DNA from: Deinococcus roseus
GTDB lineage: Bacteria > Deinococcota > Deinococci > Deinococcales > Deinococcaceae
Reading direction: 5' to 3'
Length of the DNA: 64,000 nt
Assembly: GCF_014646895.1 (NCBI RefSeq)
Contig: NZ_BMOD01000006.1
Span: 149,088-213,087 of the forward strand
This document shows positions 55,017 to 62,662 of this stretch, piece by piece (position 1 is the first letter of the stretch; each line of letters opens with the position of its first letter). The position numbers were made by a program, and so were the translations under genes. Under the pieces are notes generated by a model. That model was not told the origin of the DNA. It made no database searches and saw only the letters and a list, made by a program, of their open reading frames with translations.

Positions 55017-55406
55017 TTACAGGTAAATGTGATGGTCGGTGGGGTTGGCTTTGGCCAGCAACACCTTGAGGTCTTCCTCATCCGGGTCGCTGGTCATGCG
55101 CTGGAAATCGTAAGGGTTGATCACGGTTTCCTTGAAATTGCTGACCCCACCATCCAGGGCTTTTTGCACCACAGCACGCAGGGCTTCGCTGCCTGCTGCG
55201 CCAAAATGAGGACCAAAAGCGGGAACGGTCAGGACGCTTTCACCGGGGTTGTGCACCAGCACGCTGTAGCGGGCCTGCTTGCGGTGGTCCTGAAAATCGG
55301 TGATCAGAATGAACATGGTGTGCATGTTGAGGGTGCTGCGCTCCAGCAACAGGGCCAGCGTTTCCTTGGGTGAGCCAATTCTGCCTGCGATTTCCGGGGT
55401 ATGCAT
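55017..55406 (-). CDS. Protein of unknown function (129 aa)
   Basis: The product begins MHTPEIAGRIGSPKETLALL and contains MHTMFILITDFQDHRKQARYSVLV and PHFGAAGSEALRAVVQKALDGGV, suggesting a small alpha/beta cytoplasmic protein. There are no membrane or signal segments. TAAGAT lies six bases before the ATG (55413-55418), the leaderless pattern, and the frame is protein-like throughout. I do not recognise a family. It converges on the RCC1 gene and diverges from the S4-domain gene; the 55407-55601 gap shows nothing else. Confidence 0.65.
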   Translation of the reverse strand: MHTPEIAGRIGSPKETLALLLERSTLNMHTMFILITDFQDHRKQARYSVLVHNPGESVLTVPAFGPHFGAAGSEALRAVVQKALDGGVSNFKETVINPYDFQRMTSDPDEEDLKVLLAKANPTDHHIYL

Positions 55407-55601
55407 GGTTTCATCTTAACGGGTTTGTCTGAAGCGAGCAGTGCAGGATGCATGCAGATCGGGAATCCCTGGTTCACGCCAGACAGGGTGTTTGATGACG
55501 GCTGAATGCTGACAACTGACTGCTTCACTGGCCATTTCTCCTGTCCAATAGGCTGAAAACACGATGTGTGAAAAGCAGAACTTGTGCTACTTTGATAGCA
55601 T

Positions 55602-56294
55602 ATGAACCTCTCCAAACTCATGGCTCAGGCTGCCGGAGGCCGGGTGATCCGCACCGGATTCATCCCCCAGGACAGTGTGAGCCGCCGTGAACTGAACAGC
55701 CCTGAGGTGAAACATCACATCTCTGGTGGTTTTCTCAATGCAGAACGCATCGTTCTGACCCTCTACCCCGAACACATTCCCAGCGTCAGCGATCCCGTGG
55801 ACATCTGGGAAATTGGAGGTGAATTTTCCCCGCACATGGATGCGGTGCTGCTCAAACACCAGCTGCTCGACGTTGTGCCCGAAGAACAACTCGGAGACAT
55901 CCGTGAGCACCAGGGGACCTACTGGGTGGCGGCCACAGGCAAAGCCTCGGCTGCCATAGAGGCCCTGACCAGTCTGGCTGGCACAGAAGTGACCGTCGAG
56001 AAGGTGGACCTCTCCCAGCACCAGCGGCCCAGCAAAACCCGCGAAGTGGTGGTGCCCAGCATGCGGGTGGATGTGGTCGGAGCCAAGGGCTTCGGGGTGT
56101 CCAGGGCCTACTTCCAGGCCGGTCTGGAAAACAAGAAGGTGCGTCTGAACGGTCAGGTCGCCAAATCCAGCAGCGAAATCCGCGAAGGCGACATGCTGGC
56201 CGCCGAGGGCATCGGGAAGATCGAATTCAAGCGCATCATCAACGAGACCCGGCGTGGAAACTTCAAAGTGGAGTTGCTGATCCACCGGGAGTGA
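55602..56294 (+). CDS. S4-domain RNA-binding protein, YlmH-like
   Basis: A 230-aa protein similar in layout to YlmH/RqcP2: an N-terminal alpha/beta part (GGFLNAERIVLTLYPEHIP), a middle segment (VDLSQHQRPSKTREVVVPSMRVD) and a C-terminal S4 domain (~165-230; GFGVSRAYFQAGLENKKVRLNGQVAKSSSEIREGDMLAAEG). S4 domains bind structured RNA. RqcP2-type proteins act in ribosome quality control, and YlmH is often near division genes. TACTTT lies eight bases before the ATG. It converges with the kinase gene with a gap of three bases. Confidence 0.8.
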   Translation: MNLSKLMAQAAGGRVIRTGFIPQDSVSRRELNSPEVKHHISGGFLNAERIVLTLYPEHIPSVSDPVDIWEIGGEFSPHMDAVLLKHQLLDVVPEEQLGDIREHQGTYWVAATGKASAAIEALTSLAGTEVTVEKVDLSQHQRPSKTREVVVPSMRVDVVGAKGFGVSRAYFQAGLENKKVRLNGQVAKSSSEIREGDMLAAEGIGKIEFKRIINETRRGNFKVELLIHRE

Positions 56295-56297
56295 GGT

Positions 56298-57698
56298 TCA
56301 GAAGAACCAGCCTTTGAGGCGCTCATGGGCTTCTCTGAATTTCTCAAATTTGTGCTGGTAAACATCACCCCGGGGGATGACCTCCGGGGTGTCTTCCTGT
56401 TTGATCCAGCGTTCAAAAGGATGGCCCAGTGCAGCTGCAGCCAGCATTGCTGCTCCCTTTCCACTGCTGTGCAGGGCAGACACAGGATTTAAAGGCACCT
56501 GCAGCACATCCGCCAGCAGTTGCTGCCAGCGGGAATCTCCACTGCCCCCTCCGGCCAGACGCAAGTGTTTGACTTCATGGCTTTTTTGCAGGGCTTCCAG
56601 ACCGTTTCTGATGCTGAAAGCCACCCCTTCCAGTGCCGCCCGCATCAATTCTCCCCGAGAGGTGCCCGGTTCCAGGTTCAGCCATGCCCCTCTGGCTTTC
56701 GGGTCCATCAGGGGGGTGCGTTCTCCGATCAGGTGGGGCAGAAACACCACAGAAGTTTCCTGCTGGAAGGCCAGATCATAGGCTTCGGTCCAGTCCAGGC
56801 TCAGGCTGCTGCGCACCCATTCCAGGGCCACCCCGGCGTTCTGCATGGCTGCCATCACATACCAGTGGTCAGAGGTGGCCCGGTAAGCGTTCAGGGCAGG
56901 ATCAAAATTCGGTTTGCTGGAGGTCAGGGTGACCAGTTGCGCCCCACTTCCGGTGGTGAGCTGGGTCTGACCTGCCTGAAGCAGACCACTTCCCAGTGCT
57001 GCACAGGGCGTGTCTCCGGCTCCTACAGCCAGAGGAATGCCAGCAGGCAGGCCCAGTTCTTGCGCTGCCCATTCACTCAGGTGTCCTCCCACTGCAGCAG
57101 AAGGACGCACTTCGGGAAAAAGACGCTCAGGCAAACCCAGCGCATGAATCAAACCCATGTTCCAGTTTCCATCTGGTTTTGCCAGCAAGGTCCCGGTGCT
57201 GTCTGAAGGGTCGGTGCAGGCATCTCCACCCATGCGATACCGCAAGTGGTCCTTGGGCAGAAAAGCAAAATCAGCTTGCTCTACAGCCTCGAGCCTGTGT
57301 TTGACCATCCAGAGCAGGCTGGGTCCCAGCATCCCCACCGACAGCGGATTGAGCAGCCTTTCAGCAGCATCTTCCGGGTAGTCCTGCAGTTCAGCGGTGC
57401 TGCGCTGGTCCAGCCACAAAACCGCAGGATGGGCCGCCGTTCCATCTGCACGGGTCAACACCAGACCATGCATCTGGCCACTGAACCCCACAGCCTCCAC
57501 CTGATCTTTCAAATCCTGCGGAACCTGCTGCAGCACCATCTTCAGGGACTGCCACCAGATTTCGGGATCCATTTCTGCATGGCCCCTCTGAGGGGTGGAA
57601 CAGCGGTAGGTCTGGCTGTGCACCGCCTGGATTTCTCCAGAACGGTTCATCAGGAGGATTTTGATGCTGCCGGTGCCGATGTCGATGCCAAGAAACAT
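56298..57698 (-). CDS. xylB: Xylulokinase-like FGGY carbohydrate kinase
   Basis: A 466-aa FGGY kinase. It begins FLGIDIGTGSIKILLMN (phosphate 1 motif). GFSGQMHGLVL is the xylulokinase-type sugar-site motif; other marks are GAGDTPCAALGSG, TTGSGAQLV and the C-terminal ATP site LRLAGGGSGDSRWQQLLADVL. The predicted reaction is D-xylulose to xylulose-5-phosphate. AGGAG lies before ATG 57698. No isomerase or sugar transporter is adjacent, so related ketose substrates remain possible. It is slightly shorter than the usual 480-500 aa. Confidence 0.85.
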   Translation of the reverse strand: MFLGIDIGTGSIKILLMNRSGEIQAVHSQTYRCSTPQRGHAEMDPEIWWQSLKMVLQQVPQDLKDQVEAVGFSGQMHGLVLTRADGTAAHPAVLWLDQRSTAELQDYPEDAAERLLNPLSVGMLGPSLLWMVKHRLEAVEQADFAFLPKDHLRYRMGGDACTDPSDSTGTLLAKPDGNWNMGLIHALGLPERLFPEVRPSAAVGGHLSEWAAQELGLPAGIPLAVGAGDTPCAALGSGLLQAGQTQLTTGSGAQLVTLTSSKPNFDPALNAYRATSDHWYVMAAMQNAGVALEWVRSSLSLDWTEAYDLAFQQETSVVFLPHLIGERTPLMDPKARGAWLNLEPGTSRGELMRAALEGVAFSIRNGLEALQKSHEVKHLRLAGGGSGDSRWQQLLADVLQVPLNPVSALHSSGKGAAMLAAAALGHPFERWIKQEDTPEVIPRGDVYQHKFEKFREAHERLKGWFF

Positions 57699-57714
57699 GG
57701 GGGACTCCTGTGGT

Positions 57715-57940
57715 TGCCGAGGGCCCAGGGCCGAGAGCCGAGGGCTGGGCTGAAATGCTTGTGCATGATTCTAGCGCTTGCAAATTCAGGGAGGGTGGGA
57801 TGGACCGAAACGAACAGGCAATCCCTGCTGCTGGAGGCTGTAATGTTCTTGACGGACATATCCATAGAATTTACCTTGCTCTCGGCTCTCGGCTCTCGGC
57901 TCTCGGCTCTCGGCTCTCGGCTCTCGGCTCTCGGCCCTGT
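57715..57940. repeat. Inverted heptad-repeat element with (CTCTCGG)8 array
   Basis: The left arm (57715-57750) holds GCCGAGG, GCCCAGG, GCCGAGA and GCCGAGG units. The right arm is eight exact CTCTCGG copies (57879-57934) in the opposite sense. The ~130 bases between show no gene. It fills most of the 57699-58028 gap. Confidence 0.75.
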
Positions 57941-58028
57941 CTTTCCCCTGCTACAGAGAGAGTACCCACTGTTTCACCAGAGTTAAGCATTACACTGGAG
58001 AACAGAGGGTTCGCCCCAGCAAGGACTT

Positions 58029-59051
58029 ATGCGCATAGACCTGTTATCCCGCAACCCCCAGGTGACTCCAGAGCAGATGCTGGAGGGCTTTAAACCCACA
58101 GCACGTTTTGGAGCAGTGAGCTTCGACAACTACCATCCCAATGGGGATTACCCTTCACAGGCCCAGACCCGGGACACCTTGCGGGAATTCACCAGCAACC
58201 CGCCTCAGCCGGTTAAACGCCTGTTTCGCAAGCCAAAGCCTGTGGAAGGACTGGGGTTCTATCTGGATGGGGGTTTTGGGGTGGGGAAGACCCACCTGCT
58301 GGCTGCTTCCTGGCATGCGTTTGATGGCAAAAAGGCCTTTCTGAGTTATCAGGAGCTGCTGTACACCATCGGAATGCTGGGGATGCACCGGGCCATTGCG
58401 GCTTTTCAGGGTTATGACCTGCTGTGCATCGATGAGTTCGAGCTGGACGATCCGGGCAACACCCACATGACCTCCACTTTTCTGGGGCAACTGATGCCCC
58501 TGGGCACCCATGTGATCACCACCAGCAACACCCAGCCTGAGCATCTGGGCCAGGGCCGTTTCAATGCAGAGGATTTCAAGCGCCAGATTCAGGCCATTGC
58601 AGAGCATTTTGCTGTGCTTTCCATTGATGGTCCAGATTACCGCCAGCGTGGGGCAGGGGTGGGGAAACCCCTCAGAAAATCAGACCTGACCGCATTGGAG
58701 GCCCAGGCAGGCACCCATGTGCGCCTGACCGCCAGTGAACTGAACCTGCACCTCACCCGCGTGCACCCTGCGCGGTTTTCCAGAATGCTGGAAGGCATTG
58801 AGATGGTGCTGCTCGATGATCTGGTGTGCATGTCCGACCAGAACATCGCCCTGAGGTTCGTGCATTTTATAGACAAGGTCTACGACCTGAACCTGAACTT
58901 TGCTGCCTCTGGTGAGGCCCTGGAGCAGCTTTTTCCTGCCACTTACCGTTATGGGGCTTATGCCAAGAAATACAGCCGGTGTTTGAGCCGCCTGACCGAG
59001 ATGCTGTCCATCAGTGCCAAAACCCTGGACCAGCTGTCTTCTGTGGGTTGA
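58029..59051 (+). CDS. zapE: ZapE/AFG1-like ATPase
   Basis: A 340-aa P-loop ATPase of the AFG1 family. Walker A is LDGGFGVGKTHLLAAS near residue 80 after GLGFYLDGG, and Walker B is YDLLCIDEFELDDPGNT, with a sensor-like HVITTSNTQPEHL and a late SIDGPDYRQR. The family includes ZapE, which interacts with FtsZ under stress, and mitochondrial AFG1, which works in protein quality control. AAGGA lies four bases before the ATG. There is no signal peptide. The role in this organism is inferred from family only. Confidence 0.85.
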   Translation: MRIDLLSRNPQVTPEQMLEGFKPTARFGAVSFDNYHPNGDYPSQAQTRDTLREFTSNPPQPVKRLFRKPKPVEGLGFYLDGGFGVGKTHLLAASWHAFDGKKAFLSYQELLYTIGMLGMHRAIAAFQGYDLLCIDEFELDDPGNTHMTSTFLGQLMPLGTHVITTSNTQPEHLGQGRFNAEDFKRQIQAIAEHFAVLSIDGPDYRQRGAGVGKPLRKSDLTALEAQAGTHVRLTASELNLHLTRVHPARFSRMLEGIEMVLLDDLVCMSDQNIALRFVHFIDKVYDLNLNFAASGEALEQLFPATYRYGAYAKKYSRCLSRLTEMLSISAKTLDQLSSVG

Positions 59052-59108
59052 GGGAAGGGGCAGCAGGGGATAGGCCAGACAGCCTGTTTTCTGTTTTGGG
59101 GTTTCCAT

Positions 59109-59114
59109 TACACT
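59109..59114 (+). promoter_or_regulatory. -10 box for a leaderless M3 peptidase gene
   Basis: TACACT ends seven bases before ATG 59122. Confidence 0.4.
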
Positions 59115-59121
59115 GAAGATC

Positions 59122-60828
59122 ATGTTCAAAGAACAATTCACGTATGACTGGCCCAATCAACAAAACGCCTGGCAGGAATTGCTGGACTTCCCCCTGAACC
59201 CTGAAACCAGGGATGAGTGGCTGGCAAAATGGGACGAACTGGAACGCCATTATGCAGAGCAGAGGTCCCGCCTGCACTGGGACACCATGGCCGATGTGAA
59301 AAGCCCCGAACCCCTGGAAGCCTACAAAGCGTTCAACCGGGATGTGGTCCCCCAGGTGACGGATTTTCAGAAGGAAATTTATGCCCGCTGGGTGGAATTT
59401 GATCTGAAGCAGGTCACCCCGGGCTGGGAAGTGACCACCCGTTACCTGAAGCACCTGCAGCGTGAGCAAGACCTCATTCCTGAATTGTTACAACAGGAAG
59501 AAGAAAAAATGATGGAGTTCTACAATGCCAGCCATGTGGAACAACCTGTTCCTGCACCGTATGCCACCGAGCAGGATTTGCTGGATGCCATGGACCTGCC
59601 AGATCGGCAGCAAAGACAGGCGGCCTGGGAGGCCAGACAGATCCACATGCAACCCCTGCGTGAGCACCGGGTGGCCCGTTACTTTGAACTCATCCAGTTG
59701 CGCTGGGAGCAGGCCCGCAAGCTGGGTTTCAACAATCCGCTCGAGCTGTCCTGGGAGCGCTTGAAACGCCATGACTTCACCTTGCAGCAGTGGCAGGAAA
59801 CCCGCACCACCTTGCTGAACCGGGTGCCTGCTTTGCTGGATCAGGTGCATGCCCAGGTGGCCCGTGAACTGGAATTGCCAGAATTTGACTGGGTGGACCG
59901 GGGCCATCCGGCTTTAAGCAAAATCAGTGCTGCCTATGACCGCACAGACCTCACTGCGCTGCATGCAGGGCTCAGAAAGGTGTTCCAGGCGTTCAGTCCG
60001 AGGCTGGCAGAACAGTACCAGGAGTTGCTGGATGGAGGCTACCTGGACCTGGAAGACCGGCGCACCAAGACCACCCAGGGGTTTGCAGATTTGCTGGCTT
60101 TCACCCGCAAGCCCTGTTCCATGATGACCATCGATGCTTCTGCGGGTGGCCTGACTTTGCTGCTGCACGAGATGGGCCATGTGCAGCACTTCCATGAGAT
60201 GCTGCAGGTGCACCCGACCATGCTGCTGGATGCCTCTGCAAAGTTCATGGAATTTGTGGCCCACACTTTCGAGGTGTATGGGGCACACTTTGCTGCAGAA
60301 AGCGAAATCCTCACCCCTGAAAACATCAGGATCCTGCGCCTGCTGACCCTGATGTACCGCCTGGAAGGCATGTTGCACTGTGCAATGGTGGATTTGTGGG
60401 AAGAGTGGGTTTACACCACCCCACCCGAAAGCCTGACCACCGAAGCCCTCTATGCCCACTGGGAAGAAATCGCCTGGGCCCATCACCCCTGGCTCATGTC
60501 CGTTCCTGAAGCAGGCCGCAATTACTGGACCAACGGCTGGCATGTGCGGGTGCCCTTTGGCAAGACCCGCTACGCCCTGGCCGATCTGTGCGCCCTGGAA
60601 TTCTCGGGCCAGATGATCAAAGACCCCCATCAGGCTTTTGAGCGCCTGACGGCAGGGATGCGTCTGGGGGGAACTTTGCCCTTCCTGGGTCTGATTCAGG
60701 CCTGCGGTCTGGAGTTTGACTTCACCCCTCAGGCTGTAGAGCGCAGTTTGCAGGCTTTCCAGGAACTGGCTGCATTCTGGGGGCTTGCTGCAGAAAAGCG
60801 GACAGATCCGCAGGCTTCTCTGGCCTGA
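59122..60828 (+). CDS. M3-family oligoendopeptidase
   Basis: A 568-aa zinc peptidase of the thimet/PepF group. The active site is LLLHEMGHVQHFHEM near residue 355, giving HExxH, with the third ligand Glu in FMEFVAHTFEVYG about 25 residues later. The N-terminal half is helical (FKEQFTYDWPNQQNAWQELL...) as is usual for M3. The enzyme should cut short peptides in the cytoplasm; no signal peptide is present. It differs from classical PepF in length and opening, fitting the shorter M3 oligoendopeptidase-like group. It follows zapE by 70 bases but has its own -10 box. Confidence 0.9.
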   Translation: MFKEQFTYDWPNQQNAWQELLDFPLNPETRDEWLAKWDELERHYAEQRSRLHWDTMADVKSPEPLEAYKAFNRDVVPQVTDFQKEIYARWVEFDLKQVTPGWEVTTRYLKHLQREQDLIPELLQQEEEKMMEFYNASHVEQPVPAPYATEQDLLDAMDLPDRQQRQAAWEARQIHMQPLREHRVARYFELIQLRWEQARKLGFNNPLELSWERLKRHDFTLQQWQETRTTLLNRVPALLDQVHAQVARELELPEFDWVDRGHPALSKISAAYDRTDLTALHAGLRKVFQAFSPRLAEQYQELLDGGYLDLEDRRTKTTQGFADLLAFTRKPCSMMTIDASAGGLTLLLHEMGHVQHFHEMLQVHPTMLLDASAKFMEFVAHTFEVYGAHFAAESEILTPENIRILRLLTLMYRLEGMLHCAMVDLWEEWVYTTPPESLTTEALYAHWEEIAWAHHPWLMSVPEAGRNYWTNGWHVRVPFGKTRYALADLCALEFSGQMIKDPHQAFERLTAGMRLGGTLPFLGLIQACGLEFDFTPQAVERSLQAFQELAAFWGLAAEKRTDPQASLA

Positions 60829-60899
60829 CCGGTTGAGATTGGGTTTTTCGGGGGCAGGTTGCGTGAAGTTGTGCGCAATGTGCCCCCGAGGCTTGCGTT

Positions 60900-60905
60900 T
60901 ATACT
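60900..60905 (+). promoter_or_regulatory. -10 box for a leaderless M20 gene
   Basis: TATACT ends seven bases before ATG 60913. Confidence 0.45.
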
Positions 60906-60912
60906 TGGGGAC

Positions 60913-62163
60913 ATGCGAGATGTACTCCAGCTCTTAGAAGCCCAGCAAGACAGCATGGTGCAGGATTTGCGCACCCTGGTCGAGATCGAATCGCCCAGCA
61001 GAAACGCCGAACAGATCCGCAAGGTTGGAGATGTGGTGGAGGGATGGATGCTGGCTCTGGGGGCCAGCAGTGAACGCTTTTCTTCCAGCAACGGAGACCA
61101 CCGCCTGTTCCGGCTGGCCGGGCTCTCAGACCAGCGGGTGCTGATCCTCTCCCATGCCGACACCGTGTGGGAACTGGGGACCCTCAACCGCCTGCCTTTC
61201 CGCATTGAGGAAGACCGGGCGTATGGTCCAGGCAGCTACGACATGAAGGGGGGCATTGTGCAGGCCATCTGGGCTTTGAAGGCCCTGCAGTCCAGAGGTT
61301 CTTTCCCCTGCCAGATTGATTTCCTGCTCACCAGCGATGAGGAGATCGGTTCCAGAACCTCCCAGCCCCTGATTCAGGAACTGGCGCAGGGAGCGCAGGC
61401 CGTTCTGGTGATCGAACCTTCCAATCCTGGCACCCATACTTTAAAGACCAGCCGCAAAGGGGTGGGGGATTTTTACGTCACGGTGCAGGGCAAAGCTGCC
61501 CATGCCGGAGGCCAGCCCGAGAAGGGGGTCAATGCCATTCTTGAACTGGCCCATCAGGTGCTGGATGTGACGGCCCTGGCTTACCCTCCGAAAGGCACCA
61601 CCATCAATGTGGGCACAGTGCGTGGTGGGACGGCCAGCAACGTGGTCCCGGCAGAAGCCTGGATGCATGTGGATTTGCGGGTCACCACCCTGGACGAAGC
61701 CCAGCGGGTGGAGGAGGGCATGCGCAACCTGCGTCCCTTTGATGAGCGGGCCAGGGTCACCGTCACCGGGGGCCTCAACCGCCCTCCGTTTGAACGCACG
61801 GAAGGCACCAGTCACCTGTTTGATCTGGCCCGGCAGGTGGCAGAAACCCTGGGTTTTGCACTGAGAGAAGCGGCCAGTGGAGGGGGCAGCGATGGCAATT
61901 TCACAGCCAGCATTGCACCCACATTGGATGGACTGGGGGCCTGCGGAGATGGAGCCCATGCCGAACACGAGCATGTGATTGTTTCAGAAATGCCCAGACG
62001 GGCGGCCCTGCTGGCAGGGTTGTTGCTGGCCCTGCATCCCACAGAAGAAGAAAATGTTGTTGAGGAGGCTGCACCCGAGCCTGAAGCGGCTGAAGCACAG
62101 GTTCCAGACCCTCTTGCCGATGCTGAACCTGCTGATTCTGATCATGTGAAATCGGTAGAATAA
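60913..62163 (+). CDS. M20 metallopeptidase, carboxypeptidase G2-like
   Basis: A 416-aa dizinc peptidase. Metal ligands are visible in VLILSHADTVWELGTL and GPGSYDMKGGIVQAIW, the catalytic Glu pair in LLTSDEEIGSRTSQP, VIEPSN, and the late His in GDGAHAEHEHVIV. The dimer domain has GKAAHAGGQPEKGVNAI. This matches glutamate carboxypeptidase (CPG2)-type enzymes that remove C-terminal Glu from folates or peptides. An acidic Glu/Ala/Pro tail of ~35 residues follows the catalytic domain and is unusual. An in-frame extension to 60859 is less likely, given the -10 box just ahead of 60913. Confidence 0.87.
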   Translation: MRDVLQLLEAQQDSMVQDLRTLVEIESPSRNAEQIRKVGDVVEGWMLALGASSERFSSSNGDHRLFRLAGLSDQRVLILSHADTVWELGTLNRLPFRIEEDRAYGPGSYDMKGGIVQAIWALKALQSRGSFPCQIDFLLTSDEEIGSRTSQPLIQELAQGAQAVLVIEPSNPGTHTLKTSRKGVGDFYVTVQGKAAHAGGQPEKGVNAILELAHQVLDVTALAYPPKGTTINVGTVRGGTASNVVPAEAWMHVDLRVTTLDEAQRVEEGMRNLRPFDERARVTVTGGLNRPPFERTEGTSHLFDLARQVAETLGFALREAASGGGSDGNFTASIAPTLDGLGACGDGAHAEHEHVIVSEMPRRAALLAGLLLALHPTEEENVVEEAAPEPEAAEAQVPDPLADAEPADSDHVKSVE

Positions 62164-62242
62164 GAGCATACGACGACCCATTCCCCTGACGGTTGTGCTT
62201 TAAAGTGTGGTGACTCGGGTGGATCTCACCCTGGAGGTTTGA

Positions 62243-62551
62243 ATGTTCTCTTTGTTTCGCAAGTCTGCCCCAACAGCCAAGGACCCTTACGTCAAACAGA
62301 TGGACCAGAATGCTTTTAAAATCCGGGTGCGCACCAAACGCCACAAGGAAGTGGTGGAGTTGCGTTTCACCCGCAGCGCAGACATTGGTCGCCAGGACGA
62401 TGGGGACGGCTTCATCTACCGCAAGATGATCGTGGGACCCAACCACTTTGACCGTGGGGAAGTGACCATCCTCTTTGACGCCCGCTACAACGTCAAGGAC
62501 GTGCAGACCGAGGGATGCACCCCCATCGAAGTCAAAGACTGGGAAGACTGA
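62243..62551 (+). CDS. Protein of unknown function (102 aa)
   Basis: A small basic, probably soluble protein: MFSLFRKSAPTAKDPYVKQM, then RVRTKRHKEVVELRFTRSAD, FIYRKMIVGPNHFDRGEVTILFD and a tail ending VKDWED. Alternating beta-strand character suggests a compact beta domain, perhaps of nucleic-acid-binding type, but I recognise no family. GGAGG lies seven bases before the ATG and an intrinsic terminator follows. It comes 79 bases after the M20 gene. Confidence 0.75.
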   Translation: MFSLFRKSAPTAKDPYVKQMDQNAFKIRVRTKRHKEVVELRFTRSADIGRQDDGDGFIYRKMIVGPNHFDRGEVTILFDARYNVKDVQTEGCTPIEVKDWED

Positions 62552-62567
62552 CCGCTCCATAAGGCCA

Positions 62568-62597
62568 ACAGGACAGGGCCTCTTGGTCCTGTTTTTT
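62568..62597 (+). terminator. Terminator of the 62243 gene
   Basis: ACAGGAC pairs with GTCCTGT, running into six T. Confidence 0.85.
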
Positions 62598-62650
62598 GTC
62601 TGTGGCTCAACCCGTGAATTCCTGTACAGAACGCTTTCACGCCAGAAGGC

Positions 62651-62656
62651 TATACT
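62651..62656 (+). promoter_or_regulatory. -10 box for the last gene
   Basis: TATACT ends six bases before the GTG at 62663. Confidence 0.45.
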
Positions 62657-62662
62657 GTGCCC

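Noticed and set aside
57879..57934. (CTCTCGG)8 considered as a CRISPR or phase-variable coding tract
   Set aside because: No spacers and no reading frame with a start signal across it; it forms one arm of an inverted element.
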